64,000 nt of DNA. Origin: Nostoc flagelliforme FACHB-838. GTDB lineage: Bacteria > Cyanobacteriota > Cyanobacteriia > Cyanobacteriales > Nostocaceae. Below, in pieces: positions 41,852 to 51,757 of this stretch; the stretch's first letter is position 1, and the number at the start of each line of letters is the position of its first letter. The stretch covers positions 1 through 64,000 of the forward strand of contig NZ_JACJSI010000006.1 in the NCBI RefSeq assembly GCF_014698065.1. Reading direction: 5' to 3'. Position numbers and translations under genes: made by a program. Under the pieces are notes generated by a model, which saw only the letters and a list, made by a program, of their open reading frames with translations, did no database searches and was not told the DNA's origin.

Positions 41852-42943
41852 ATGGCTAACTTCAACGTCACTAACACCAATGACAGCGGTGCAGGTTCTC
41901 TGCGAGACGCGATTGCACAAGCTAATAACACGAATGGCGCAGATACGATTAGTTTTACTGATCCGATATTTCAAGATAGCATTGCTGATACCATTATCCT
42001 TACTAGTGGAGAGTTAGAAATCACCGATACACTTATCATTAATGGCACAGGCTCAATCAATGTTACTGTTAGTGGTAACAATTCTAGCCGTGTATTTAAT
42101 GTCAATAATCAAGACAGTAATAATCAAATTACAGTAGAGATTACTGGACTAACAATTACTGGCGAAACTAGTGTTGATAACGGTGGCGGCATCCTCAACT
42201 TAGAAAACCAGGCAATCAGCAGCAGTATTTCTAGTAGCAATTCGACCACTGAAGGAAGCAGTGGTGCGATCGCTAGCAGCAGTATACTGACAATTAACAA
42301 CACTGGTGCAGCTACAGCCACAGCCACAGCAATCTCCACCGATGGCAATATATTTGTGTCTGTTACAGATAAAATCGCTAGCACTGCCTCTGCTTCAGCC
42401 TCCTCCTCAAACGGAGTTTATACTGTCTCTGGCAATAACACGCTCAAAAATGGTGCTAGTAATGATCGCTTGATTGTTGACTATTCGACAGGCGATAATC
42501 TCCTCTCTGGTGGCGATGGCAACGATACTCTCACAGCTTCTGGTGCGTCTGGTAAGAAGACACTCATTGGTAATGATGGCAATGACTACCTCACAGGCGG
42601 CAAAGGTAATGATAGCCTTTATGGTGGAAATGGTATTGACACCTTTGCTTTCAATAGTTTCAATGAAGGCATTGATACTATTTATGACTTCAACGCGACT
42701 AATGAATTGATTCAGGTATCGGCTGCTGGCTTTGGTGGCGGGTTGTCAACACCTTCACTTAATGCTAGTCAATTTACCATTGGAACATCTGCAACCACCG
42801 ACACTCAAAGATTTATCTACAACAGCACTACAGGTGGACTGTTCTTTGATCAAGATGGCAGCGCGTCTGGGTTTACTCAGGTACAATTTGCACAATTATC
42901 TGGTGGATTGCCAATAAGCGAAAACAATTTTGTGATTATTTAA
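41852..42943 (+). CDS. Secreted RTX-type calcium-binding protein, 363 aa
   Basis: The N-terminus FNVTNTNDSGAGSLRDAI with QANNTNGADTI is the start of a beta-helix adhesin-type domain with polymorphic repeats. A Ser/Thr/Ala-rich linker (about 125-200, with TATATA and SASASSS) follows. Nonapeptide RTX repeats then appear (GGDGNDTL, GNDGNDYLTGGKGNDSLYGG, GNGIDTF), then a C-terminal cap domain. There is no Sec signal; such proteins are exported by type I secretion through a C-terminal signal. Ca2+ binding in the repeats drives folding outside the cell. It could be a sheath or matrix component (inference). No transporter gene is nearby. Confidence 0.85.
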   Translation: MANFNVTNTNDSGAGSLRDAIAQANNTNGADTISFTDPIFQDSIADTIILTSGELEITDTLIINGTGSINVTVSGNNSSRVFNVNNQDSNNQITVEITGLTITGETSVDNGGGILNLENQAISSSISSSNSTTEGSSGAIASSSILTINNTGAATATATAISTDGNIFVSVTDKIASTASASASSSNGVYTVSGNNTLKNGASNDRLIVDYSTGDNLLSGGDGNDTLTASGASGKKTLIGNDGNDYLTGGKGNDSLYGGNGIDTFAFNSFNEGIDTIYDFNATNELIQVSAAGFGGGLSTPSLNASQFTIGTSATTDTQRFIYNSTTGGLFFDQDGSASGFTQVQFAQLSGGLPISENNFVII

Positions 42944-43096
42944 TCGGAATTAGCGCTCGATTAAATAGAGCTAACATTAGCAAAATCTTAAAGCGCACAG
43001 CAAATAATTAATTTTGACAGCATTTGACAAACCCTTACACAGGCTAAGGTTTGCTCTGTTGTCGGTAAAATAAACGAACGCTCGTCACTACTAATA

Positions 43097-43119
43097 TAGG
43101 GTGAGCAATGCTCACCCTA
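43097..43119. repeat. Perfect palindrome between convergent genes
   Basis: TAGGGTGAGCA and TGCTCACCCTA around a single A, between the convergent RTX and GH57 genes. It is a common cyanobacterial extragenic palindrome; without a T-run it is a weak terminator at best. Confidence 0.6.
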
Positions 43120-43144
43120 CTGCTGTTGATGATTTTTTGGGAGC

Positions 43145-44734
43145 CTATAGCGGACGATAGACGCGATAGTTGATTTCGGGGAAGATATTATCCATTAACT
43201 CGACTTTTTCTAGCCAACCACTATCAATTTTGCCGATTTTAACGTCTTCATAAAGCTTATTGAACCGCATCAGGTGCGATCGCGTCCGTCTAATTGCATA
43301 GGGTACCATTGTTCCCGTCCGCATAATAAAAGCCCAGTCGGAAGATTGTGCTAATAGCAGTTCTCGCGCCGCTTGGTTAAGCGCTTTCCACTGTAATTCA
43401 TTTTCTGGTTCCAAATGCGATATTTCAATCATCCGTTCAGCAGCTTTGTGCAAATGGGGGTAAATCCACGCATTCGTTTCGTTTAACCAATACTCGTGAA
43501 AACCTTTGAAACCCCAACTTGATTGCGAAGGACGACAGACTTGCTGCGTTGGCTGATCTCGCAAATAGTCTGCTAAATGAGTCATTTGATATGTTTTTTG
43601 GTCATACCATGACTTGCGGAATAGGTAATCGATGAACCAGGGGCCTTCATACCACCAATGTCCAAATAACTCTGCATCATAAGGTGAAACGATAATTGGC
43701 GGGCGCTGCATTATACCATAGAGATGCTCAGATTGCCGCTCTCGGTTATACATAAAGTTATCAGCGTGTTCTGCTGCTTTTTCCCTCGCCCAATAGGGAT
43801 CGTAAAGTGCCTTATCTGAAAGTCCTAAGCCACGCCCCGTAATTTTGTGATACTTAATACCCGTATTTTTCCGTTGACCATTGGGCATGATGTAGGGCTT
43901 GATATACTCATATTCTGCTTCCCAACCCAAATCTTTGTAAAATTCCCGATATTCCGCCGCCCCAGGATAGCCCACCTCAGAAGACCATACCTGTTGGGAA
44001 GATTCATGATCTCTTCCAAAGACCGCAACACCAGTTTCTGTATAAATTGGGGCATAAGTGCCGAAGCGCGGACGGGGACGGGCGTAAAGGATGCCATGCC
44101 CATCTGTGAGGAAGTAGCGTAACCCAGCATCGGCTAGCATCCGCTCTAAACCTTCATAGTAAGCACATTCCGGCAACCAAATGCCTCTAGGTGCTTGTCC
44201 AAAGGTTTGCTCGTAATGTTCGCAAGCTACCTGAATTTGCGCCCACACTGCTTCTGGATACATCTTCATCAACGGTAAATAGCCGTGAGTAGCGCCGCAA
44301 GTGATGATTTCCAGGTTGTTAGTGTCTTGGAACTTCTTAAAAGCTGTCACCAAGTCACCATTGCAGCGTTCCCATAACTGACGTGCTTCGCTAAACTCAG
44401 TGACGTAATGTTCGGCTAAATAACGAAGATGCCCGTTGTTGATATTATGTTCTGCTTCTAGTGCTATAAGTTCTTCTAGTTGGGTTAAGTGTGCTTCATA
44501 GCGTTCTTGAAGCAGAGGATCACGAAGCATAGACACTAAAGGTGGTGTCATACTCATCGTGATTTTAAAGTCGATACCGTCTCGCTTTAAGCCTTCAAAT
44601 ACTTTCAATAATGGAATGTAGGTTTCTGTGATGGCTTCATAGAGCCATTCTTCCTCCAGCACATAGTCACTTTCCGGGTGACGAACGAAGGGCAGATGTG
44701 CGTGGAGTACAAGCGCGACGTAGCCGATAGCCAT
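43145..44734 (-). CDS. GH57 family 1,4-alpha-glucan branching enzyme-like protein, 529 aa
   Basis: The N-terminal barrel starts with VALVLHAHLPFVRHPE, the first GH57 motif. The nucleophile region is GIWLPECAYYEG (Glu about 191). The acid/base Asp is in VSPYDAELFGHWWYEG (about 350). The C-terminal domain has the DUF1957-type SDWAFIMRTGTMVPYA with RSHLMRFNKLY. GH57 branching enzymes make alpha-1,6 branches in glycogen. The length (about 530) fits this subfamily better than the amylase type. The enzyme is cytoplasmic. It is a single gene with a long upstream spacer. Confidence 0.88.
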   Translation of the reverse strand: MAIGYVALVLHAHLPFVRHPESDYVLEEEWLYEAITETYIPLLKVFEGLKRDGIDFKITMSMTPPLVSMLRDPLLQERYEAHLTQLEELIALEAEHNINNGHLRYLAEHYVTEFSEARQLWERCNGDLVTAFKKFQDTNNLEIITCGATHGYLPLMKMYPEAVWAQIQVACEHYEQTFGQAPRGIWLPECAYYEGLERMLADAGLRYFLTDGHGILYARPRPRFGTYAPIYTETGVAVFGRDHESSQQVWSSEVGYPGAAEYREFYKDLGWEAEYEYIKPYIMPNGQRKNTGIKYHKITGRGLGLSDKALYDPYWAREKAAEHADNFMYNRERQSEHLYGIMQRPPIIVSPYDAELFGHWWYEGPWFIDYLFRKSWYDQKTYQMTHLADYLRDQPTQQVCRPSQSSWGFKGFHEYWLNETNAWIYPHLHKAAERMIEISHLEPENELQWKALNQAARELLLAQSSDWAFIMRTGTMVPYAIRRTRSHLMRFNKLYEDVKIGKIDSGWLEKVELMDNIFPEINYRVYRPL

Positions 44735-44970
44735 AGTGATTTTGGGGTGATACTTGTAAGTTGAAGGTTGAGAGGTTTGGCTGAAATTAACAATATTTTA
44801 AGACTTATGGGGATCGTAAGAGCAGTTTTCAGTTGAGTTAAATATAGTGTGTGTAAGGGCAGACTAATGTTATGCCCCCAGTGCGTCTTGTTAACTAGCT
44901 TTGAATCTCTGTAAAACTTGTCTATTTGTTTATTGTATTATCCTGTACTTAAAATATTTACTTAGGTTCA
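44735..44970. other. Divergent spacer between GH57 gene and the small membrane protein gene
   Basis: It is AT-rich, with no recognised repeats. A TATTGTATTAT stretch at about 44930-44941, 30 bases before the small gene, could hold its -10 box. Confidence 0.35.
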
Positions 44971-45096
44971 ATGCTTGCGGCTCGTAAACATTCTGGCAAT
45001 TTTCAGCCTGTTGGCATTCCTGTTCTAGTTGCTGGTTCGTTTGCTGCAACTGTGGTTTTGCTTCTTATGGCAATATTCTGGGTTAAAAAAGCGTAA
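44971..45096 (+). CDS. Small single-span membrane protein, 41 aa
   Basis: ATG at 44971 to TAA at 45094 encodes a polar N-terminus (MLAARKHSGNFQPVG), one membrane helix (IPVLVAGSFAATVVLLLMA, into IFW) and a basic end (VKKA). The positive-inside rule is ambiguous because both ends are basic. An AGG five bases before the ATG is a weak ribosome-binding site, and an AT-rich promoter-like stretch precedes it. The style is that of the small subunits of photosystems, NDH-1 or cytochrome b6f, but I cannot match it to a named one. Confidence 0.65.
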   Translation: MLAARKHSGNFQPVGIPVLVAGSFAATVVLLLMAIFWVKKA

Positions 45097-45195
45097 TTTA
45101 CCAGACAAGATAGCTTTTCTATTTGTATCCATGCTATCGTCACCAACTTTTACATAGAAGTACGTAAGTACAGCCCGTTGTAGACATCGTACTCC

Positions 45196-46338
45196 TTATT
45201 CCTCATCCCGATATAATTCCTGCAAGTCCTGTAACTGAGTCTTGCGGGAAATCCGGCGATATTTTTTACTTTCTAGCTTGGGTTCGTATTGACTCTGCCC
45301 TTTACCTTTGCTTTTGCTTTTTAACTTCATCGTAGATTCTGGATCGGCTTGTTGGTGCAGCTGTGTTTGATGAGCGATCGCAGCATCCAAAAATTCTAAA
45401 TAATGTTCATATCGTTCCCAGTCTCCCCGCACCGCACACTCAGGTTCGTCTCGATGTAGACAATCACTAAACCGACAGCTAGCAACTGCTAACCGCTTTC
45501 TTGCTTCTGGGAAATAATGGATTAATTCTTCTGGTATACAATCCATGTCAGGCTGATTAAAACCAGGAGTATCTGCAAGCAAACCACCGCTAGGCAACTC
45601 AAATAATTCTATATGGCGAGTCGTATGACGACCACGAGCTAGTTTGCCAGAAACTTCTCCCACTCGCAGTTTGGCAGAGTCAATCAGCGAATTAATCAGG
45701 CTGGATTTACCAACACCGGAAGGCCCAGCAATTACAGTAATTTTATTGCTCAAATACCTGGCTGCTTGGTCAGTATTTATACCATCTTTAACGCTGATAA
45801 ATATTGGTTCATAGCCCCAACCAAGGAGGCGATCGCTAACTTGTTGCTGTTCCTGCGGTGAAATTAAATCACTTTTATTCAAACATAAAAGTACATCTAA
45901 GCCTGTAGACTCAGCTTTAATTAGAAACCGACTCAGTTGATAAGGTTCCAAAGGTGGATCAGCAACGGCGAATACCAATAGGATTTGGTTGACATTAGCG
46001 ATCGCGGGACGATCTAATTCGCTTTGGCGGGGTAAAACATCAGCGATCGCACCCCGTCCCCCAGCCCAATCTGGCTCTTCTACTACAACGCGATCGCCTA
46101 CCATCACCTGTTGCCCGATTTTTTTCAGACGTGTTCTTCGGGTACAGAGGAGTAGAGGGGGAAGCGAGGGGGCAGGGGCGCAGAGGGGCAAAGGAACGTT
46201 TAAATTCAGTTTCTCCTTTGCTTCCCTGCTCCTGTGCTCCCCATCCTCTTCATCCATCTGTACTCGGTAAAAATTAGCCTGTACAGCTACCACCGTACCC
46301 AACAACTGTCCAGTTGCAACAAAATTTTCCCCTGTCAT
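45196..46338 (-). CDS. rsgA: Ribosome small-subunit maturation GTPase RsgA, 380 aa
   Basis: RsgA is a circularly permuted GTPase that helps 30S subunit assembly. The N-terminal OB-fold (about 1-90) has GTVVAVQANFYRVQ and GDRVVVEEPD. The permuted GTPase motifs are LCLNKSDL (G4), then GPSGVGKSSLINSL (G1) and DTPGFNQPD (G3). The C-terminal zinc site CRFSDCLHRDEPEC is complete. Residues about 33-64 of the OB-fold are a low-complexity insert (PLPLCAPAPSLPPLLLC) encoded by purine-rich repeat-like DNA. The basic C-tail (about 335-370) is also low complexity. It overlaps the TusA-like gene by 4 bases. Confidence 0.92.
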   Translation of the reverse strand: MTGENFVATGQLLGTVVAVQANFYRVQMDEEDGEHRSREAKEKLNLNVPLPLCAPAPSLPPLLLCTRRTRLKKIGQQVMVGDRVVVEEPDWAGGRGAIADVLPRQSELDRPAIANVNQILLVFAVADPPLEPYQLSRFLIKAESTGLDVLLCLNKSDLISPQEQQQVSDRLLGWGYEPIFISVKDGINTDQAARYLSNKITVIAGPSGVGKSSLINSLIDSAKLRVGEVSGKLARGRHTTRHIELFELPSGGLLADTPGFNQPDMDCIPEELIHYFPEARKRLAVASCRFSDCLHRDEPECAVRGDWERYEHYLEFLDAAIAHQTQLHQQADPESTMKLKSKSKGKGQSQYEPKLESKKYRRISRKTQLQDLQELYRDEE

Positions 46339-46592
46339 TGGCCATTAAGTGGACGGCGCACTAACAGAGAAAAATAACTAGTACAGTCTGTAATTTGTTC
46401 CACCTGATAACCTGCCATTGTCAGACTATCAGGAACCTGCTCAATCGGCTCACCGGGGTCTAGCCAGACTTCTAGCAAACCTCCCAATGGCATTTTCTCC
46501 AGACGTAATTTTGTCCGCACGAAATTAATTGGGCAAGGGGTGCCACGTAAATCAAGTTGAGCATCGGGAGTTAAAACAGAAGAGGGCTTCAT
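46335..46592 (-). CDS. TusA-family sulfurtransferase-like protein, 85 aa
   Basis: A small SirA/TusA fold: LDLRGTPCPINFVRTKLRLEK has the conserved CP motif with the sulfur-carrying Cys, and GGLLEVWLDPGEPIEQVPDSL gives the next strand and helix. TusA proteins relay persulfide sulfur for tRNA thiolation or cofactor synthesis; the partner in this cluster is unknown. It lies between dnaJ (1-base overlap at 46592) and rsgA (4-base overlap), so the three are tightly coupled. Confidence 0.85.
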   Translation of the reverse strand: MKPSSVLTPDAQLDLRGTPCPINFVRTKLRLEKMPLGGLLEVWLDPGEPIEQVPDSLTMAGYQVEQITDCTSYFSLLVRRPLNGQ

Positions 46593-47722
46593 TACTTAAA
46601 TAAATTTCCCAAGAATCCTTCTAGACCGCCTTTACCAGTGCGATCTCCCTTAATTTTAGCCAGCTTCTCCAACAGTTCCCTCTCCTCTGGGGTCACTTTA
46701 TTGGGAATATCAATTAATACCGTCAGCATGTGATCTCCACGACTTACGGGATTACCTAAGCGGGGTACGCCACGATTTTCCAACTTCATCACCGTATTTG
46801 GCTGGGTTCCAGCTGGAAGAATCAGTTCCACCGGCCCATCTACCGTATCTACCTCTAACCGGCAACCTAAAATCGCTTGCAGGTAGCTAACTTTGATTTC
46901 CGAAAGAATATTAATGCCATCCCGTTGGAATTCTTCGTCCTCATTCACGAACAAGTAAACGTACAAATCCCCAGGAGGGCCACTACGTTGACCAGCATCG
47001 CCTTCACTAGAAATCCGCAAGCGTGTGCCATTATCCACCCCAGCTGGAATGGTAATTTTGAGTTTCTTAGTGACTTGATTTGCGCCCTTACCATCACAGG
47101 CATCACATTTATCTTCAATTACCATCCCTGTCCCATTACAGGTGGGACAAGTCGAGACTTGGGTGAAACTGCCAAAGGGTGTTCTGGTAACACGGCGGAC
47201 TTGACCCGATCCGGTACAAGTAGAACAAGTCCGGGGGCGGGTTCCAGGTTTCGCACCAGAACCGCTACAAACTTCGCAATTTTCTAAATGGGAAATGCGA
47301 ATTTCTTTTTCGCCGCCAAATACCGCTTCCCGAAAGTCTAATTTCAGGTCTAGCCGCAGGTCATCGCCCCTCGCAGGTCCACTGCGCCGTCTTTGTTGTG
47401 TGGGACTACCCATACCGCCAGCAAAGCCACTAAAAATGCTTTCAAAGATATCGGCAAAACCACCCATATCGCCGACATCTTGAAAGCCCGCGCCAGCAGC
47501 ACCTGATACACCGTCTGGCCCAAAGCGATCGTAACGAGCGCGGGTTTCTGGTTCCGAGAGTACCTCATAAGCGCGGTTAATTTCTTTAAAGCGATCCTCC
47601 GCCCCCGGTTCTTTGTTCACATCTGGGTGATACTTCCGGGCTAAACGGCGATAGGCTTGTTTGATTTCTTCTTTGTCGGTGTCACGAGAGACACCCAGGA
47701 TTTCATAATAGTCGCGGGCCAT
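46592..47722 (-). CDS. dnaJ: Chaperone protein DnaJ, 376 aa
   Basis: A type I DnaJ co-chaperone. The J domain (1-70) has [20 protein letters not shown] and HPD. A Gly/Phe-rich region (about 75-120) follows. The zinc domain has four CxxCxGxG repeats ([36 protein letters not shown]). The C-terminal substrate-binding domains follow. It stimulates the ATPase of DnaK encoded upstream in the same cluster. The 683 bases between dnaK and dnaJ are non-coding and contain repeats. Confidence 0.96.
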   Translation of the reverse strand: MARDYYEILGVSRDTDKEEIKQAYRRLARKYHPDVNKEPGAEDRFKEINRAYEVLSEPETRARYDRFGPDGVSGAAGAGFQDVGDMGGFADIFESIFSGFAGGMGSPTQQRRRSGPARGDDLRLDLKLDFREAVFGGEKEIRISHLENCEVCSGSGAKPGTRPRTCSTCTGSGQVRRVTRTPFGSFTQVSTCPTCNGTGMVIEDKCDACDGKGANQVTKKLKITIPAGVDNGTRLRISSEGDAGQRSGPPGDLYVYLFVNEDEEFQRDGINILSEIKVSYLQAILGCRLEVDTVDGPVELILPAGTQPNTVMKLENRGVPRLGNPVSRGDHMLTVLIDIPNKVTPEERELLEKLAKIKGDRTGKGGLEGFLGNLFK

Positions 47723-48405
47723 ATAGCAAAGGTAAAAGTTAGAAGGAAGAAAGCAGAAGGCAGTAGAAAGTCACAGTCACTTGCTACCCTACAGAAAAGT
47801 GTTTTGCCTACAGATATGGAGGAGCAACACAGTAACCTTTAGAGAGCAGCTTGCCGGAGGATAGGCAGAAGATAAAATTAATTTTTGTTAATAACTGATT
47901 TTACCCTTTACCTTTTACAAAAATCACCGACAAATTTTGGGCAACAGGTGATTTCCTCGTGGGAGACGACAAAAGCTATAGAAGTTACGAGCAGGGGAAG
48001 CCTCTGCTCAGACTTCTCACTGCCGAGTCGGCTGTCTCTTTTACAATTGTGCTACGTAGGAGAGGAAAACCCCGCCCATCAACCAGAGGGGCTAGCCGCA
48101 CCATTAGGTGTGGAAAACCACCCTTATGCTTTGAATTAGATTTGAACTGGCATACTGCCTAGCCCAAAGTAATTTGCTTCTACAATCTAGCAAACCGCTG
48201 AGGTCTTGTGAAACTTCGCTAAATATTTAAATATATTAAAATTTCTTAATAAAAATTTGCAAATTAGGGGGTGGGGAAAGGGCAGGGGAGCAGGGGGCAG
48301 GGGGCAAGGGAGAGAATAAAGAATTACCTTTTTATTATTTACTCTTTCCCCTCTGCTCCCTGCTCCCTGCTCTCTGCTCCTCTGCCTCTTACCCATACCC
48401 CATCT
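47723..48405. other. dnaK-dnaJ spacer with structured and repeat sequence
   Basis: A nested dyad is at 47962-48042: outer GGAGAC with GTCTC; middle AGAAGT (47980-47985) with ACTTCT (48012-48017); inner GAGCAG (47989-47994) with CTGCTC (48004-48009), followed by CTTTT on the plus strand. It could be a small structured RNA or a terminator. Short open frames across it look incidental. A long purine/pyrimidine inverted repeat lies at about 48270-48395. Confidence 0.5.
48270..48395. repeat. Long purine-rich/pyrimidine-rich inverted repeat after dnaK
   Basis: A purine-rich block of GGGCAGGGGAGCAGG-type repeats (about 48270-48315) faces a pyrimidine-rich block of CTGCTCCCTGCTCTC-type repeats (about 48345-48395), separated by an AT-rich loop. 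It starts 11 bases past the dnaK stop, so it would fold into a large hairpin at the 3' end of the dnaK transcript. Confidence 0.75.
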
Positions 48406-50361
48406 CTAATCTATCGCCTCATAATCAACCTGGGCAGTACTTTCTTCGTCAAAATCAAAGTTGAATTGTGGTATTAGTGTCCCATTTGGTGAGTCTACTT
48501 CTGGAGTCAAGAGACTAACTGAAGCCTCCTCAATCTCATCTGTTTGGCTGTTAGCTCGGTTATAGACATCAGCACCAATTGCAAACAGGGTTTGTTGGAA
48601 GTCGTCTAAGCGCTGCTTAAATTCCACAGTGGAGATGCTGGAGTCAATCATTGCAGCTTGGAGTTGTAAAACTTTTTCACTAGCCAAGGTTTTCATCTGG
48701 TCGCCGATAAAGTTGCTATTATCCTTGATGGTGGATTCGTAACTGAATAACAGATTATCTGCTTGGTTTTTGAGTTCAACCAGTTCTTTACGTCTTCTAT
48801 CTTCCTCGGAAAACAGTTCGGCCTCTTGGCGCATCCGTTCGACTTCGTTGGTACTCAAACCACCTGTATTGGTAATCCTGATACTCTGTTCTCTTCCTGT
48901 ACCTTTGTCTTGGGCGGAAACCTTCAGTATGCCGTTGACATCAATTTCAAAGGATACTTCAATTTGTGGTACACCACGGGGTGATGGGGGAATTCCTGCT
49001 AGTAGAAACTTGCCGAGACTTTTATTATCTCGTGACATTGCCCGTTCACCTTGGAGGATGTGAATTTCTACCGAGGTTTGCCCATCAACTGCTGTGGAAA
49101 AAATTTGTGACTTACTAGTAGGAATTGTGGTGTTGCGTTCAATAATTTTGGTGAACACTTCACCCAAGGTTTCAATTCCTAAAGACAGAGGAGTTACATC
49201 CAAAAGTAAGAGATTATCAACTTCGCCACCCAATACCCCTGCTTGAATAGCCGCTCCCAATGCTACGGCTTCGTCAGGATTGATAGAGCGGTCGGGAGCT
49301 TTGCCGTTGAAAAACTTAATCAGCGCGTTTTGGACTGCGGGAATACGGGTAGAACCACCTACCAAAATAATCCGATCTATGGCTTGTGGTTTGAGATCCG
49401 CATCTTTGAGCGCTTGGATCATTGGTTCGATGGTACCTTCAATTAAATTAAGTGCCAGTTCTTCAAATTTAGAGCGGCTGAGTTCCATCTCGAGATGCTT
49501 TGGCCCGGTGTCATCAGCGGTGATAAAGGGCAAGTTGATGGAGGTATTCGTCATGCTGGAAAGTTCAATTTTTGCCTTTTCCGCTGCTTCCCGCAGGCGT
49601 TGCAGTGCCATCTTATCTTGGGAAAGGTCGATCTTTTCTTGTTGCTGGAAACGTTCCATCATCCAACGCACGATCGCATTATCAAAGTCGTCTCCACCTA
49701 AGTGGTTGTTGCCACAAGTCGCTTTAACTTCAAAAACGCCATCCCCAAGTTGCAAGATCGATACGTCGAAGGTACCGCCTCCTAAGTCGAATACTAAAAT
49801 TAGCTGCTCTTGGTCTTGCTTTTCCAATCCGAAAGCTAAAGCCGCAGCTGTTGGTTCATTGATGATTCGCAGGACTTCTAATCCAGCAATTGTGCCAGCA
49901 TCTTTAGTTGCTTGTCTTTGGGCATCTGTGAAATATGCTGGTACGGTGATCACTGCCTGAGTAACTTCCTCACCCAAAAAGTTTTCCGCATCCTGCTTGA
50001 GTTTTTGCAGGATCATGGCGGATAGTTCTTGTGGCGTGTAATTTTTTGAGCGAATTTGAACATCAACGGTATCGTCTCGACCCTTGACACAGTTGTAGGG
50101 GACGCGATCGCGTTCTATGTCAGTATCTTCCCAACGCCGCCCGATAAATCGTTTAATACTGTAGATTGTGTTTTCGGCATTGGTTACGGCTTGGCGCTTT
50201 GCCAATTGACCAACCAAGCGATCGCCACTCTTGCCAAATCCCACAATACTTGGAGTCGTTCGTCCACCTTCAGAATTGGAGATCACCAGTGGTTGACCGC
50301 CTTCCAAAACTGCGACGCAACTGTTAGTAGTGCCTAAGTCGATCCCAATAACTTTTCCCAT
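48406..50361 (-). CDS. dnaK: Chaperone protein DnaK (Hsp70), 651 aa
   Basis: An Hsp70 ATPase chaperone. From [20 protein letters not shown] the nucleotide-binding domain carries the phosphate-1 motif, [43 protein letters not shown] and [13 protein letters not shown]. The substrate-binding domain (about 385-500) and lid follow. The upstream extension to 50430 is non-conserved. The C-terminal tail is acidic but lacks a canonical EEVD-like or GGxGx bacterial tail. grpE lies upstream and dnaJ downstream on the same strand. Cyanobacteria have several dnaK paralogues, so this may be one of them rather than the essential copy. Confidence 0.95.
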   Translation of the reverse strand: MGKVIGIDLGTTNSCVAVLEGGQPLVISNSEGGRTTPSIVGFGKSGDRLVGQLAKRQAVTNAENTIYSIKRFIGRRWEDTDIERDRVPYNCVKGRDDTVDVQIRSKNYTPQELSAMILQKLKQDAENFLGEEVTQAVITVPAYFTDAQRQATKDAGTIAGLEVLRIINEPTAAALAFGLEKQDQEQLILVFDLGGGTFDVSILQLGDGVFEVKATCGNNHLGGDDFDNAIVRWMMERFQQQEKIDLSQDKMALQRLREAAEKAKIELSSMTNTSINLPFITADDTGPKHLEMELSRSKFEELALNLIEGTIEPMIQALKDADLKPQAIDRIILVGGSTRIPAVQNALIKFFNGKAPDRSINPDEAVALGAAIQAGVLGGEVDNLLLLDVTPLSLGIETLGEVFTKIIERNTTIPTSKSQIFSTAVDGQTSVEIHILQGERAMSRDNKSLGKFLLAGIPPSPRGVPQIEVSFEIDVNGILKVSAQDKGTGREQSIRITNTGGLSTNEVERMRQEAELFSEEDRRRKELVELKNQADNLLFSYESTIKDNSNFIGDQMKTLASEKVLQLQAAMIDSSISTVEFKQRLDDFQQTLFAIGADVYNRANSQTDEIEEASVSLLTPEVDSPNGTLIPQFNFDFDEESTAQVDYEAID

Positions 50362-50588
50362 ATTCGGCAGTATTTTTACTGATTCTTTCTGGTGTAATGT
50401 GTCGCGGACTAACTTTTTTACTCCGAACAAAGGCTAGCGGATAACGTCTGTGGAATCCCTGTTACTGGTAGCAAGAGAGAAGTTTAAACACAGAGAGTTA
50501 TCCAAAGCCTTGTCCAAGTTTTAGGTACGCGATGCTCATCCTTGCTAGAACCCAGGCACTTTAGGTCAGTGAGGTGAGCAATTACAGC

Positions 50589-51338
50589 TTAACTGTTGGC
50601 TGAACTCGACTGATCTTCTGGTGCAGCAGGGCTATCTTCCTTGGGAGCAGCCACTTTAACCATTGCATGGCGTAGCACACGTTCGCCCAAGAAGTATCCG
50701 CGCACTAACTCTTCTAACACTGTTCCTTCAGGATGTTCATCCGTAGGTTCCCGCATTACTGCTTCGTGCAGGTTAGGATCAAATTCTTGACCTTCGGGAC
50801 GCATTGGGGATACACCTAAGCGCTTCAAGCTATCTACTAATTGTTTGTAAACGCCTTGGTAACTTTTGTGCATGGTCATTTCGCCATCAGATTGCGGTTT
50901 GAGGTGCGATCGCGCCCGCTCAAAATTATCGACCACTGGCAGCAATTCCAGAATCGTGTTCCGCTTCATTAGCGTCTCTAACTCTTCTTTTTCTTTGCTA
51001 GTACGTTTCCGGTAATTCTCAAAATCAGCGGCAATCCGCATATATTGAGTACTACGCTCTTCTAGTTGCGTTTTTAGAGACTCGATTTGTTGAGTCAGTT
51101 CTGCCAAAGCTGCTGTTTCCACTCCGGTTTTCTCGGTTGCAGCGACGCTATTTTCTAGATTGGGATTAGCCGTATCCCCGGATACATTTGTTTGGGCTGC
51201 CACTTGCTCTGTCACCTCGCTACCAGATTCATTGAAATTTACTTGGGCTGGGAAGTCACTCTTCATTGCTTGCTTTACCTCTGTTGGTTCACCCAATTGC
51301 TGGCTTGTATTGTTTATCTGTTTATTTTCATCGATCAT
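50589..51338 (-). CDS. grpE: Nucleotide exchange factor GrpE, 249 aa
   Basis: GrpE releases ADP from DnaK. The start at 51338 ([10 protein letters not shown]) gives the usual cyanobacterial length, with a long acidic N-terminal tail (1-85), then the coiled coil ([20 protein letters not shown]) and the core [22 protein letters not shown], and [19 protein letters not shown]. The family signature continues into [20 protein letters not shown]. An upstream open extension to 51536 overlaps spacer sequence and is not conserved. First gene of grpE-dnaK-dnaJ. I see no CIRCE element upstream. Confidence 0.95.
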   Translation of the reverse strand: MIDENKQINNTSQQLGEPTEVKQAMKSDFPAQVNFNESGSEVTEQVAAQTNVSGDTANPNLENSVAATEKTGVETAALAELTQQIESLKTQLEERSTQYMRIAADFENYRKRTSKEKEELETLMKRNTILELLPVVDNFERARSHLKPQSDGEMTMHKSYQGVYKQLVDSLKRLGVSPMRPEGQEFDPNLHEAVMREPTDEHPEGTVLEELVRGYFLGERVLRHAMVKVAAPKEDSPAAPEDQSSSANS

Positions 51339-51549
51339 TGTCTGTTCATTCCAGATGCTTTTTATGGCAGTGTATCTCCACAGCTTGCAACCGTCGTCAT
51401 CCACGGCTTGCCACTGGGGCTGATTTTGTTGCCAACAAGTTCCTGGAAGTGATGTAACCGTCCTCTTATTGTGACAAATGGTGAACACCTTAGCCCAGAT
51501 GCCACTAAGGCGGGAACCCGAACGAGTAATTTGCAAATGTTAGCTCTGA

Positions 51550-51634
51550 GACTGAAACCTGGGAAAAGTCTTTTTCCCAATTTGATTGGGGTTTGAATCT
51601 CCATCAAAATTGTCCCAGTCCTCAATCCCCAGTT
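51550..51634. repeat. Dispersed repeat, copy 2
   Basis: The sequence CTGGGAAAAGTCTTTTTCCC, continuing to CCATCAAAATTGTCCCAGTC, corresponds to the repeat at 33399-33484. Both copies are non-coding. It lies between the divergent grpE and pilB genes. Confidence 0.7.
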
Positions 51635-51757
51635 CAATTCGCCCTTGGTGTCTTTTAAAGAAACAACCTAACTTAGGACTTTTTTGGGAAATGAGAATTC
51701 TGTCTCACAGCCTGGGAATACTTTAAGCAGAGGTTTCCCCAAATCAATTGCTCATTT

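Noticed and set aside
47885..48162. Two overlapping plus-strand frames in the dnaK-dnaJ spacer
   Set aside because: They cover a strongly palindromic segment; the translations have no coding-like features, so structured RNA is the better reading.
49280..49960. 226-codon frame opposite dnaK
   Set aside because: Antisense shadow of a conserved gene; the Ser/Arg-rich translation has no recognisable domain.
50362..50430. Extended start of dnaK
   Set aside because: Hsp70 proteins begin at [12 protein letters not shown]; the 23 upstream codons are not conserved.
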